A stretch of DNA of 38,219 bases from JADDRA01 sp051005375 (GCA_051005375.1 JBPCJK010000064.1:1-38219); one strand, 5' to 3'. Counted from the stretch's first letter, positions 7,896-16,437 are shown. Translations and numbers: made by a program. Notes: generated from the letters alone by a model not told the origin.

Positions 7896-8893
7896 GCGGT
7901 CACGTGACCGTCGTGGGGAACGGGCCACCACCCGACGGGGCCGTAGTGCCCGCCCTCGCCCGACGTCACATGACGCTCGTGGGGGGAGGATCCGGTCGTC
8001 TCGGCGGGAACGCCCTCGCCGCCGCCATAGGGGTGACGGCCGACCGGGCCCTCGGCGAGCCACCGTGGCGACCACACCCGCTGTCGGTGTTCGGAAGCGC
8101 CATGGGGTCGGTCGAGACCCGTCTCTACCGGGACCGTCGGGCAATCGGGGCCATGCACGCCCTGGCCGGCGTGGCCCTCGGGGTGGGCGCCGGACGGCTG
8201 GTGGGATCCGCAGCGGTGGCCACCTACGTGGCCGTGGCCGGGCGGGCGCTGGCCCAGGCCGCCGGGGCGGTGGACGACGCCCTCGGTCGTGGCGATCTCC
8301 CTGGCGCCCGCGAGTTGCTGCCCACCCTGGTCGGGCGTGATCCCGAGGGACTGGACGAGCACGAGGTGGCCCGAGCCGTGGTGGAGTCGGTGGCCGAGAA
8401 CACCGTCGACGCCGTGGTGGCCCCAGCCCTGTGGGCGGCGGTGGCCGGCGCCGAAGGGGCGCTCGGCTACCGGGCCGTCAACACCATGGACGCCATGGTC
8501 GGTCACCGCTCGCCGCGGTACCTCCGTTACGGTTGGGCCAGCGCCCGCCTCGACGACTTGGCCGGGTGGGTGCCGGCCCGGGCCACCGCCGCCCTGGTCG
8601 CCGCCCTCCGGCCCCGGGCCGCCGGCCAGGTGTGGAGGACGGTACGTTGCCAGGCCGGCACCCATCCTTCTCCCAACAGCGGCGTGGCCGAAGGCGCCTT
8701 CGCGGCCGCCCTGGACCTCCAGCTTGGGGGCTGCAACCGCTACGGCGAGCGCGTCGAGCACCGGCCCTTACTCGGCTCGGGCCCTGCGCCGGTAGCGGCC
8801 GACATCCGTCGAGCCGTCCGGCTGTCTCTCGACGTGGGGACGCTCCTGGCTGCCAGCCTGTCGGCCACCGCCCTGATCCGACTGTGCCCCTAG
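7892..8893 (+). CDS. cobD: Adenosylcobinamide-phosphate synthase (CobD/CbiB)
   Basis: CbiB-family membrane protein that attaches aminopropanol (phosphate) to adenosylcobyric acid. Seen: TADRALGEPPWRPHPLSVFG, VARAVVESVAENTVDAVVAPALWAAVAG, YRAVNTMDAMVGHRS, and NSGVAEGAFAAALDLQLGG. All are family signatures. Start is uncertain. GTG 7892 gives coupling to cobS (GTGA). ATG 7970 gives the usual N-terminal length (307 residues) and also begins a MTLVGG motif that repeats VTVVGN 66 bases upstream. I list the coupled start but consider 7970 equally likely. Confidence 0.9.
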   Translation: MSGHVTVVGNGPPPDGAVVPALARRHMTLVGGGSGRLGGNALAAAIGVTADRALGEPPWRPHPLSVFGSAMGSVETRLYRDRRAIGAMHALAGVALGVGAGRLVGSAAVATYVAVAGRALAQAAGAVDDALGRGDLPGARELLPTLVGRDPEGLDEHEVARAVVESVAENTVDAVVAPALWAAVAGAEGALGYRAVNTMDAMVGHRSPRYLRYGWASARLDDLAGWVPARATAALVAALRPRAAGQVWRTVRCQAGTHPSPNSGVAEGAFAAALDLQLGGCNRYGERVEHRPLLGSGPAPVAADIRRAVRLSLDVGTLLAASLSATALIRLCP

Positions 8894-9795
8894 TCCCCCC
8901 GCCCGGGCCTCACGGTGGTGACGGCGCCCGACTGGCGGCGGCCCTGGGGGTGGCGCCGTCCGCCATCCTCGACCTGTCCCTCAGCACCAACCCCCTGGCC
9001 CCTGACGTGGTCGCCCTCGCCTGCGCCCACCTCGACGTGCTCCGCCGCTACCCCGATCCCGGACCGGCCACCGCCACCCTGGCCCAGGCTCTGGGTGTGG
9101 GCGCCGACGAGGTGTTGTTGACCAACGGCGGCGCCGAGGCAATCGCCCTGGTGGCGTCGGAGCTGCCCCGGGGACGGGTCGACGAGCCCGAGTTCTCCCT
9201 CTACCGCCGACACCTGGGCGACGTCTCCGATGACGCTCCCCGGTGGCGGTCGAACCCCCACAACCCCAGCGGGCGCCTGGCCGCCCCCGACGAGCGGGCA
9301 GCGGTGTGGGACGAGGCCTTCTACCCGATGGCCACCGGCGGGTGGAGCCGAGGTGACGACGGCGCTGTCGTTGTCGGGTCGCTCACCAAGGTCTTCGCCT
9401 GCCCGGGGCTGCGCCTGGGCTACGTCACTGCCGGCGACGTCGCCCTCCTCGACCGCCTCCGGCGTCGTCAGCCGGCGTGGGCCGTCAACGGTCTGGCCCT
9501 GGCCCTGCTGCCCCGCCTGCTGGAGGTGGCCGACCTCCCGGGCTGGGCGGCAGGCATCGCCGCCCTGCGCGGTGAGCTGGCCGCGCTCCTCGCCACCTTC
9601 GGCTTGCGCCCGCGGCCCTCCGACGCCCCCTGGCTCCTGGTTGACGGCGCCGCCGGTCTGCGGGAGCGGTTGGCCGTGCAGGGCATCTTGGTGCGAGACA
9701 CATCTTCGTTCGGACTGGCCGGGTCAGCCCGCGTCGCCGTCCCCGACGCCGCCGGCCTGGAACGCCTGGCCCGGGCCCTGTCGACCACCGCCTGA
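8884..9795 (+). CDS. cobC: PLP-dependent aminotransferase-like threonine-phosphate decarboxylase (CobC type)
   Basis: 303 residues from GTG 8884, overlapping the cobD stop by ten bases. Fold type I aminotransferase related to histidinol-phosphate aminotransferase. Seen: LDLSLSTNPLAP near the N-terminus, LTNGGAEAIALVA, NPHNPSGRLA (substrate loop) and GSLTKVFACPGLRLGYV, whose lysine binds pyridoxal phosphate. In a cob operon such proteins make (R)-1-amino-2-propanol phosphate for CbiB. It is shorter than the usual ~350 residues, mainly in the middle: the family's conserved aspartate loop is reduced to WDEAFYP. Role is inferred from context plus fold. Confidence 0.85.
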   Translation: MPLVPPPGPHGGDGARLAAALGVAPSAILDLSLSTNPLAPDVVALACAHLDVLRRYPDPGPATATLAQALGVGADEVLLTNGGAEAIALVASELPRGRVDEPEFSLYRRHLGDVSDDAPRWRSNPHNPSGRLAAPDERAAVWDEAFYPMATGGWSRGDDGAVVVGSLTKVFACPGLRLGYVTAGDVALLDRLRRRQPAWAVNGLALALLPRLLEVADLPGWAAGIAALRGELAALLATFGLRPRPSDAPWLLVDGAAGLRERLAVQGILVRDTSSFGLAGSARVAVPDAAGLERLARALSTTA

Positions 9796-9880
9796 CACCC
9801 GAGGTGAGGCTGTCGCACCCTCCCCAGTACTCTCGTGGGACTTCCCCCATTTGTTGCCCAACGCCCTCAAAGGGGGGAAG

Positions 9881-10258
9881 ATGACTGTCGATGAAGCATC
9901 GCGACACTCGCTCCACCAACGTCTGGCTGATGTGCTCGGCCTCGAGCACGCCGCCGTCCTGATGGAACACCTGCCCATGGGCGGCTCCGCTGAGGTGGTC
10001 ACCAAGCACGACCTGATCGACCTTCGCCAGGGAATCGACCACCAGTTCCAAGGCATCGACCAGCGTTTCGTGGCCGTCGACCAGCGTTTCGACGCCCTCG
10101 AGGCCCGGATCGACGCATCCGAGTACCGGGTGCTGGCGGCGGTGCGGGGCGAGATGATCGCAGCCATCTCCACCCAGACCCGCACCATCGTCCTGGCCCT
10201 GATCGCCTCGGTGGCGACCATGGGCGGGGTGTCGATCGGGATCGCCGGCTTGCGCTGA
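9881..10258 (+). CDS. Small coiled-coil protein with C-terminal membrane helix
   Basis: 125 residues from ATG 9881, directly behind a strong purine-rich site (GGGGGGAAG). After a head with the LHQRLADVLGLEHAAVLMEHLP motif it shows seven-residue repeats, GIDHQFQ-GIDQRFV-AVDQRFD-ALEARID (about 52–79), typical of a coiled coil. It then ends in one membrane segment (about 100–120). Resembles a common actinobacterial family of tail-anchored coiled-coil proteins of unknown function. It stands between the cob gene runs but has its own leader of 85 bases, so a cobalamin role is not implied. Confidence 0.75.
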   Translation: MTVDEASRHSLHQRLADVLGLEHAAVLMEHLPMGGSAEVVTKHDLIDLRQGIDHQFQGIDQRFVAVDQRFDALEARIDASEYRVLAAVRGEMIAAISTQTRTIVLALIASVATMGGVSIGIAGLR

Positions 10259-10274
10259 CGAGCAAGCGAGTACG

Positions 10275-10799
10275 TCAGTACTCGATGCCCTTCTTGGCGA
10301 CGATGCCCCGGTCGAAGGCGTGCTTGACCTTGCGCATCTCGGTCACGGTGTCCGCCACCTCGATCAGCTCGGGGGGAGCATCCCGTCCGGTGACGACCAC
10401 GTTGGTCTGCTCCGCCCGGCCCTGGATCCCGGCCACCACGTCACCGACGGGGATCCAGTCGAAGGTGACGGCGTAGGTGAGCTCGTCGAGTATCAACAGG
10501 TCGTAGTCGCCCGAGGCCAGCTTGGCCCGAGCCACCTCCCAGGCGTGGCGGGCCTTGGCCGCGCTCTCGTCGAGGTCGGTCGACTCCCAGGTGAAGCCGT
10601 CGCCCAGGGTGTGCCACTCGATGCCGAGGTGGTCGGCCAGCTTGCGCTCGCCGGTGTGCCAGTCGCCGCTCTTCATGAACTGCACCACGCCGACCCGCCA
10701 ACCTCGGGCCCAGCCCCGCCCCATCACCCCGAAGGCGGAGGACGACTTGCCCTTGCCGTGACCCGTGTTGACGACCACCACCGACGGAGCTCGGGCCAC
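10275..10799 (-). CDS. cobO: Cob(I)yrinic acid a,c-diamide adenosyltransferase
   Basis: 174 residues, the CobO/CobA/BtuR family, which transfers the adenosyl group of ATP to cob(I)alamin precursors. P-loop NTGHGKGKSSSAFG at 11–24, VQFMKSG, TWES, LLILDELTYAVTFDWI, and VVVTGRDAPPELIEVADTVTEM are all diagnostic. Start is GTG 10799. Full length. It lies on the strand opposite the neighbouring cob genes, facing the end of the coiled-coil gene and divergent from cobQ with only 22 bases between starts. Confidence 0.95.
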   Translation of the reverse strand: MARAPSVVVVNTGHGKGKSSSAFGVMGRGWARGWRVGVVQFMKSGDWHTGERKLADHLGIEWHTLGDGFTWESTDLDESAAKARHAWEVARAKLASGDYDLLILDELTYAVTFDWIPVGDVVAGIQGRAEQTNVVVTGRDAPPELIEVADTVTEMRKVKHAFDRGIVAKKGIEY

Positions 10800-10821
10800 C
10801 GCCGCAGGCTAGCTTCCGCCC

Positions 10822-11969
10822 GTGGGCGCCTTGGCTGGGGGAGGCAGCCGGTTGCGAGGCGGCCTCATGGTGTGCGGCACGGCCAGCGACGTGGGCAAGA
10901 GCCACGTGGTCACCGGGCTGTGCCGGTCGCTGAGCCGCCGATCGACCGGGGGGGCGTGTACGCCGCCCTCTACGGGACCGTCGCCCTGCTCCCGGACCGC
11001 TACCGGACCCTGGTCCGGGGCTTCGTGGTCAACAAGTTCAGGGGCGATCCTGGCCTGCTCGGCGATGCCGCCGCCGAGCTCGGGCGTCGCTGTGGCGTGC
11101 CCACCCTCGGGGTGCTCCCCTGGCTGGACGACGTGGCCCTCGACGCCGAAGACTCCCTGGCCCTGTCCGGCGTCCGGCCCGGCGCCGGTTCGCCGAGAGT
11201 GGGCGACAGCCTCGACGTCGTCGCTGTCCGCTTTCCCCGGATGGCCAACCTCACCGACCTCGACGCCTTGGCGCTGGAGCCCGGCGTCGAGGTCCGCCTG
11301 GTGGCGGACTCTCGGGCCGTGGGCCGGCCCGACCTGGTCATCCTGCCCGGCACCAAGGCGACGGTCGACGATCTGGCCTGGCTGCAGGACCGCAGGTTGG
11401 ACCGGGCCATCGCAGCGTGCGGGGCCCTGGTCCTCGGCATCTGCGGCGGGATGCAGATGATGGGCCGCCACATCACCGACCACGTCGAGTCGGGTCGGGG
11501 CGAGGTGGATGCCCTGGGCTGGCTGGACGTCAGCACCGGCTTCGGCCCCGACAAGGTCACCCGTCAGCGCCGGGGCCATGCCATGGGCGAGGAGGTCAGC
11601 GGCTACCAGATCCACCACGGCCGGGTGACCCGCCACGAGCGAGCCGCGGCGTGGATCCACCTCCACGACCGCTACGGCCATCTCGACGAGGGCGCCGTCA
11701 ACGTCACTGACAACCGCTTCCTCGGCACCACCCTGCACGGGGTGTTCGAGAGCGACGGCTTCCGGGCCGCCTTCCTCACCGAGGTGAGTCGGCGGGCAGG
11801 CAAGCGTTTCGCTACGGCGGATCATCGCCGTAAGCGGTACGGAGCCTCTGCCCAGATGTCGTTCGCCGAGGCCCGGGAAGCCCAGTTCGACCGCCTGGCC
11901 GACGTGGTCGAGGACCACCTCGACCATGAGGCGCTGGACGACATCATCGCCCGAGGGGCACCGGCGTGA
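10822..11969 (+). pseudogene. cobQ: Cobyric acid synthase, broken by internal deletion with frameshift
   Basis: CobQ/CbiP amidates four side chains of the corrin ring. The N-terminus is present in one frame (RGGLMVCGTASDVGKSHVVTGLCRSLSRR, from GTG 10822 or ATG 10867). From 10941 the match continues in another frame with IDRGGVYAALYGTVALLPDRY and runs to a normal glutaminase end (GICGGMQMMG with the nucleophile cysteine, YQIHHGR, TLHGVFE). In intact relatives about 140 residues separate these blocks, including the APFKAQNM substrate region. So roughly 400–450 bases are missing at about 10938–10942, and the frame is lost. What remains totals about 380 codons against ~490. The stop overlaps cobT. 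True deletion or assembly error cannot be told apart here. Confidence 0.85.
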
Positions 11970-13039
11970 TCCTCGACACCTTCGCTGCTGCACGTCGGGC
12001 GGTGCGGCTGCGGGACCAAGCCGCCGAGCTCGCCGCCGCCCGGCACCACGACCTGCTGGCCAAGCCACGCGGTAGCCTGGGCCGGCTGGAGGCGCTCGGG
12101 ATCCAGCTGGCCGGCATCGCCGGGGCATCCCCACCACCTCTCCCGGCGCCCGCCGCCGTGGCCGTGTTCGCCGCCGACCATGGCGTGCACCGCCATCGGG
12201 TGACGCCGTGGCCCCAGGAGGTCACCGCCCAGATGGTCGCCGCCCTGGTCGGAGGCGGGGCTGCCATCAACGTCCTCGCCCGACAGGCGGGAGCATCGGT
12301 GACCGTGGTCGACGTCGGGGTCGTCACCGACCTGACGCCGGTCGCCGGGCTCCTCGTACGCAAGGTCCGGGTGGGCACGGCCGATCTCGCCATAGAGCCG
12401 GCCATGACCCCCGGCCAGGCCGAGCAAGCCCTCGACGTGGGCGCCGAGGTGGCCGCCGGCCTGGTGGCTGGAGGCGCCCGTTGCCTGGTCACCGGCGAGA
12501 TGGGCATCGCCAACACCACCGCATCGGCGGCGCTGATCGCCGCCCTCACCCGCCGGCCCGCCGCCGAGGTGACCGGTCGGGGGACCGGCATCGACGACGC
12601 CACCCTGGCCCGCAAGCTCGCCGTGGTCCACCAAGGCCTGGCCCGCACCGACGCCGAGGGAGACCCGCTCACCATCCTGGCATCGCTCGGTGGCCTCGAG
12701 ATCGCCGCCCTGGTCGGCTTCATCGTCGCCGGAGCGGCGGCCCGGGTCCCGGTGGTGATCGACGGTGTCATCGCCGGCGCTGCCCTCCTGGTCGCCTCCG
12801 CCCTGGTACCGGGTGTCCTGGGGTACTGCATCGCCGGCCACCGCTCGCTCGAGCCCGGTGCCTCCGCCGTTCTCGAGCACCTCGGCCTCGAGCCCGTCCT
12901 CGACCTCGGCCTGCGCCTGGGTGAGGGCACGGGGGCCTGCCTGGCCCTGCCCGTGCTCGAGGCATCTGCCCGCATCCTCTCGGAGATGGCCACCTTGGAT
13001 GGCGTGGGCGCCCCCCTTCGCCCGGATCCGTCCTTGTAA
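11966..13039 (+). CDS. cobT: Nicotinate-nucleotide–dimethylbenzimidazole phosphoribosyltransferase
   Basis: 357 residues from GTG 11966 (GTGA overlap with cobQ). CobT makes alpha-ribazole phosphate, the lower ligand that CobS attaches. Seen: KPRGSLGRLEALGIQLAGI, VFAADHGVHRHRVTPWPQEVTAQMV, GEMGIANTTASAAL, GRGTGIDDATLARK, VIDGVIAGAALLVA, GHRSLEPGA, and LDLGLRLGEGTGACLALPVLE with the catalytic glutamate. Complete. It closes the cobalamin cluster; 69 bases later a separate leader begins. Confidence 0.96.
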   Translation: MILDTFAAARRAVRLRDQAAELAAARHHDLLAKPRGSLGRLEALGIQLAGIAGASPPPLPAPAAVAVFAADHGVHRHRVTPWPQEVTAQMVAALVGGGAAINVLARQAGASVTVVDVGVVTDLTPVAGLLVRKVRVGTADLAIEPAMTPGQAEQALDVGAEVAAGLVAGGARCLVTGEMGIANTTASAALIAALTRRPAAEVTGRGTGIDDATLARKLAVVHQGLARTDAEGDPLTILASLGGLEIAALVGFIVAGAAARVPVVIDGVIAGAALLVASALVPGVLGYCIAGHRSLEPGASAVLEHLGLEPVLDLGLRLGEGTGACLALPVLEASARILSEMATLDGVGAPLRPDPSL

Positions 13040-13108
13040 CTGGCCCCCTCCCCACCCCTCTATCCTGGGTCGGTACGCACGCAGGACGACCGGGAGGACG
13101 ACACGTCG

Positions 13109-13423
13109 ATGGACGCGGCAGTGGCAGCGGTGGCCAAGGGGCTGAACGGGCTGGCCGACTGGCATGGCTACAACGACGCCACCGTCTGCGGGCCGGGGCG
13201 AGGGCCGGACTGCCCCGGGTACTGGTTCAAGCCGGCAGTGATCGCCACCATCGCCGCCCCGGCCATCGCCAGTGACCCGGACGCTCGTGCCGAGGTGGCC
13301 ACCTCCATGACCGACGACGAGATCTGGGCCGAGGTCGAGCGCCGCCACCTGGTCAAGCAACTCGGCAAGTGCCGGTGCGGCCGGGTGTTCGAGCCTCCGG
13401 TCTACACGCGACGGGCGCGCTGA
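13109..13423 (+). CDS. Small conserved-looking protein with cysteine pairs, unknown function
   Basis: 104 residues from ATG 13109, ten bases after GGGAGGA. The sequence is soluble, with tryptophan- and glycine-rich N-terminal half (DWHGYNDATVCGPGRGPDCPGYW) and a C-terminal CRCGRVF. The four cysteines (two as C-x8-C, two as CxC) could bind a metal, but no known zinc ribbon fits. Not recognised. It overlaps the start of the YihY-type gene, so the two are probably cotranscribed. Confidence 0.6.
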   Translation: MDAAVAAVAKGLNGLADWHGYNDATVCGPGRGPDCPGYWFKPAVIATIAAPAIASDPDARAEVATSMTDDEIWAEVERRHLVKQLGKCRCGRVFEPPVYTRRAR

Positions 13424-14325
13424 GCGCAGGCGTCGGCGCGGTCAGCCGCCGGCGCCGTTGGGCCACCGACGCCACCCAGCTCATCCGAGAGCTGGCCCGC
13501 TCCTCGTTCGACGACCGGGTCGCCGGGTTGGCTGCCGAAGTGGCGTTCTTCGCCATGCTCGGCCTGTTCCCCGCCCTGTTGGCCTCTGCCGCCGTACTCG
13601 GCTCGCTGGAGAGCGTGGCCGGCCAGGAGCTGGCGTCCCGAGCCCAGAACGGGGTGCTCACCTTCCTCGATCGGGTCTTCACCGACGACGCCGACGGCGT
13701 CATCGACAGCGTCCGTGCCCTCTTCACCGAACGACGGACGGGGCTGCTCACCATCGGTGCCCTGGTCGCCCTGGTGTCGGTGAGCCGGGCGTTCCTCGGG
13801 GTGATGCGGGCGGTCGAGGTCGCCTACGGCGCCGAGCAGCGCCGCAGGCCGGGCAAGAGCGTGGCCACCGCTGTCCTGCTCGCCATCGGCAGCGTGGTCG
13901 TCTTCGCCGTCGTGCTCACCATGCTCGTCCTCGGCCCTCTGCTCGGGGGTGGTCCGGACGTGGCTCGGGCACTCGGCCTGGGCAAGGTCTTCGCCACCTT
14001 CTGGCAGGTGTTCCGAGCGCCGTTCGCCTTCGCCGTCACCGTGGCCTGGGCCACCACGGTGTTCCACGCCGCCAGTCCCAGCTCACACCGACTGCGCCAG
14101 TGGCGGAACCTACGCAAGGAGATGCCCGGGGCGCTGCTCTCAGCCATCCTGTGGCTGGCCGTGTCCCTGGCCTTCCGGCTGTACCTCCAGCTGGCAGGCG
14201 GGGCCAACCCGGTGTTCGGGCTGTTGGGGGGAGCCATGATCCTGCTGGTCTGGCTCTACCTGCTCGGCATCGGCCTGCTCCTGGGAGGCGAGCTCAACGC
14301 TGCCCTCGCCCGCCGCCGCCGGTAG
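13369..14325 (+). CDS. YihY/BrkB family inner-membrane protein
   Basis: Up to 318 residues with about six membrane helices. The entry motif DDRVAGLAAEVAFFAMLGLFPALLASAAVLG, the central RAFLGVMRAVEVAYG, the WRNLRKEMPGALLSAILWLAVSLAFRLY block and the end GAMILLVWLYLLGIGLLLGGELNAAL are typical of YihY (formerly called ribonuclease BN). Function in the cell is unknown; proposed as a transporter. The start is unclear: GTG 13369 or 13375 overlap the previous gene by about 50 bases, while CTG 13420 overlaps its stop by four bases and gives the usual N-terminal length. Confidence 0.88.
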   Translation: MPVRPGVRASGLHATGALSAGVGAVSRRRRWATDATQLIRELARSSFDDRVAGLAAEVAFFAMLGLFPALLASAAVLGSLESVAGQELASRAQNGVLTFLDRVFTDDADGVIDSVRALFTERRTGLLTIGALVALVSVSRAFLGVMRAVEVAYGAEQRRRPGKSVATAVLLAIGSVVVFAVVLTMLVLGPLLGGGPDVARALGLGKVFATFWQVFRAPFAFAVTVAWATTVFHAASPSSHRLRQWRNLRKEMPGALLSAILWLAVSLAFRLYLQLAGGANPVFGLLGGAMILLVWLYLLGIGLLLGGELNAALARRRR

Positions 14326-14339
14326 CTCCAGGCCGGGGC

Positions 14340-14397
14340 GAGCGATCACGTCCACGCCGATCACGACGTGGCCCTTGGGTCCCACCCTGTGGGTCAT
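14340..14397 (-). pseudogene. AbrB-type antitoxin N-terminal relic with palindromic operator
   Basis: From ATG 14397 the minus strand reads MTHRVGPKGHVVI, which is the start of a SpoVT/AbrB swapped-hairpin domain (usual: RVxPKGQVVIPK). The match ends after 13 residues. A perfect palindrome, CATACC-GGCA-GGTATG (14395–14410), covers the start codon, as operators of such autoregulated genes do. The rest of the gene seems to have been lost where the YihY gene now ends. Short match, so chance is possible. Confidence 0.35.
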
Positions 14398-14458
14398 ACC
14401 GGCAGGTATGGCCTGCCACCGCTCTTGGACGGCCTTGGACCCCGTTAGCGTCCAAGGG

Positions 14459-15586
14459 ATGGAGCTCCCGCTGACGGTGGCCCAAGGTCTGATGTCCCTG
14501 CCCACGGTCCCCCTGATCGAGGACCTGCCCCTCGCCCACGTGGTGGCCTTCGCCCGAGACCGACCCGGGCTGGCCGCCGACCAGGATGCCGCCGGCAACG
14601 TGGTCGTCCGCTACCAGGGCGAAAGAGCCGACCCGTCCCGGCCCCTGGTGATGGTGGCCCACCTCGACCACCCCGGCTTCGTCGTCGACAGCGTCGCCGA
14701 CAGGCTCGCCTACCTGACCTTCCGGGGAGGGCTCGGCCTCGACCACGCCCGCCCTGGATCACCGCTCGACTTCTTCCGTCGCGGCCATCCCGACCCGGTG
14801 GCCCACGGCGAGCTGGTCTCAGCCACCGGTTGCGACGGGCGCCTGAGCACTGGGCAGGCCCGCGTCCTGGAGGGAGACGTTTCGCTGGCCAGCTTCGCCA
14901 TGTGGGGCTTCCCCGGCTTCGAGGTGGGCGACGGTCACATCCACGGCCGCGTCTGCGACGACCTCCTGGGCGCTGCCGCCGTCCTCTCGGTCCTTGACGA
15001 GGTGGCCCGGCGGGAGCCGACCACGGCGGTGTGGGGCCTGTTCACCCGGGCCGAGGAGATCGGCTTCCTCGGCACCCTCGAGGCCATCCGCCTGCAGACC
15101 CTGCCCCCGGCGGCCTCGGTGCTGTCCATCGAGTGCTCCCAGGCACTGCCCGGCGCTCCCCAGGGCGCGGGGGTCATCGTCCGGGTGGGCGACCGCAGGA
15201 GCATCTTCGATCCGGCCCTCACCCATGCCCTCGGAACTGCCGCCGGGCATCTCAGCGGCACCGACCCAAGCCTGCGTTGGCAGCGAAAGCTCATGGACGG
15301 CGGCACCTGCGAGGCCAGCGCCTTCTGCGCCAACGGCTACCGGGCCTCGGGGCTGGCCCTGCCGTTGGGGAACTACCACAACGCCCTTGACCAGCCGCCT
15401 GGCCGGACCATGGAGGGAGCGGCGGGGGTCGGGCCCGAGCACGTGGCCGTCGACGACTACCTGGCCGCCGTACGGCTCCTGGTGGGACTGGCCTGCGCCC
15501 CGGCCCTGCTCGACGGACCCATCCCCACCCAGACCCCCGACTGGCTGGTCGAGCCCATGGCCAGGGCCCGGGCCGAGCTCGGCTGA
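14459..15586 (+). CDS. M42/M20-like zinc metallopeptidase
   Basis: 375 residues from ATG 14459. The co-catalytic metal site of M28/M42-type aminopeptidases is visible: VAHLDHPGF (histidine and aspartate), HGRVCDDLLGAAAVL (bridging aspartate), FTRAEEIGFLG (glutamate pair), SIECSQ, and a late histidine in LPLGNYHNAL. It likely removes N-terminal residues from peptides in the cytoplasm. No signal peptide. A longer in-frame start at 14375 would cross inverted repeats at 14401–14456, so I prefer 14459, although its purine-rich site is very close. It ends eight bases before the glycosylase gene. Confidence 0.8.
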   Translation: MELPLTVAQGLMSLPTVPLIEDLPLAHVVAFARDRPGLAADQDAAGNVVVRYQGERADPSRPLVMVAHLDHPGFVVDSVADRLAYLTFRGGLGLDHARPGSPLDFFRRGHPDPVAHGELVSATGCDGRLSTGQARVLEGDVSLASFAMWGFPGFEVGDGHIHGRVCDDLLGAAAVLSVLDEVARREPTTAVWGLFTRAEEIGFLGTLEAIRLQTLPPAASVLSIECSQALPGAPQGAGVIVRVGDRRSIFDPALTHALGTAAGHLSGTDPSLRWQRKLMDGGTCEASAFCANGYRASGLALPLGNYHNALDQPPGRTMEGAAGVGPEHVAVDDYLAAVRLLVGLACAPALLDGPIPTQTPDWLVEPMARARAELG

Positions 15587-15594
15587 AGGCGACC

Positions 15595-16431
15595 GTGCCC
15601 GAGCTGCCCGAGATGCAGGCCCTGGCCGAGCGCCTCCACGACGCCGTCGCCGGCGGCCAGCTGGAGTCCTTCCAGCCGCTGTCGTTCTCGGCGTTGCGGA
15701 CAGTCACCCCTGACCCGGCGACACTGGTCGGCCACACCGTGGAGGGGGTGGGGCGGCGAGGGAAGTACCTGGTGTGGTCGTTCTCAGGCGACCTCCGCCT
15801 GCTCGTCCACCTCTCCCAGGGCGGACGGGTGGACATCGAGAAGAAGGCCAACGCCACCCGACCTCGCAACGGCGTCCTCCGCCTGGTCGTCGCCGGGCGG
15901 CCCTCGGTCCTGGTCAAGGAGTTCGGGACCGAGCGCAAGGCCCGGTGGTGGGTGTTGGCCGGTGACGACGACGGCCCCCTCGACCGGTTGGGCCCCGAGG
16001 CCGACAGCGAGGCGTTTGCCGCCTTCGTCCGCACCAGTGACGATCGCCGGCGGGTCCACACCATCCTGCGTGATCAACACACCGTCGCCGGCATGGGCCG
16101 GGGCTACACCGACGACGCCCTCCACCGGGCTCGGCTCTCCCCCTTCGCCACCTTGGCGTCGCTCGATCCCGCCGAGCGGGAGCGGCTGGTGAACGCCATC
16201 GGGCAGGTGCTGGGCCAGGGCCTGGCCGTCGAGCGGCGCCGTCGAGGTGGCCTGCCTACCAAGGTTGGCGACCACTGGGTGGTGCACCGGCGGACCGCTG
16301 AGCCGTGCCCGACCTGCGCAACCAGCCTGCACCGGGTGTCCTACGAGAGCCACGAGGTGACGTACTGCCCTGGCTGCCAGACCGGTGGCCGCATCCTCGC
16401 CGACCGCCGTCTGTCCCGGCTGCTTAAGTAG
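15595..16431 (+). CDS. Formamidopyrimidine-DNA glycosylase / endonuclease VIII family protein
   Basis: 278 residues from GTG 15595. The catalytic N-terminal proline and glutamate are present (PELPEMQ), as are K57 (GRRGKYLVW), the helix-two-turn-helix region (HTVAGMGRGYTDDAL) and a CxxC…CxxC zinc finger at the end (CPTCATSLHRVSYESHEVTYCPGCQ). It excises oxidised bases and cleaves the backbone. Differences from classic MutM (PELPEMQ instead of PELPEVE; GMGRGYTDD instead of GIGNIYADE) point to a divergent actinobacterial branch rather than MutM itself. Follows the peptidase gene closely. Confidence 0.92.
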   Translation: MPELPEMQALAERLHDAVAGGQLESFQPLSFSALRTVTPDPATLVGHTVEGVGRRGKYLVWSFSGDLRLLVHLSQGGRVDIEKKANATRPRNGVLRLVVAGRPSVLVKEFGTERKARWWVLAGDDDGPLDRLGPEADSEAFAAFVRTSDDRRRVHTILRDQHTVAGMGRGYTDDALHRARLSPFATLASLDPAERERLVNAIGQVLGQGLAVERRRRGGLPTKVGDHWVVHRRTAEPCPTCATSLHRVSYESHEVTYCPGCQTGGRILADRRLSRLLK

Positions 16432-16437
16432 CGTGGC

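Noticed and set aside
7145..7969. Extending cobD upstream to a start at 7145
   Set aside because: The added residues are an off-frame reading of cobS with no CbiB similarity.
6765..8144. 459-codon minus-strand frame over cobU–cobS–cobD
   Set aside because: Antisense shadow of three intact cob genes.
10809..13360. Long minus-strand open frames antisense to cobQ and cobT (442 and 512 codons)
   Set aside because: Composition is repetitive (G, D, H, Q, R) with no domain; the plus strand encodes well-known enzymes.
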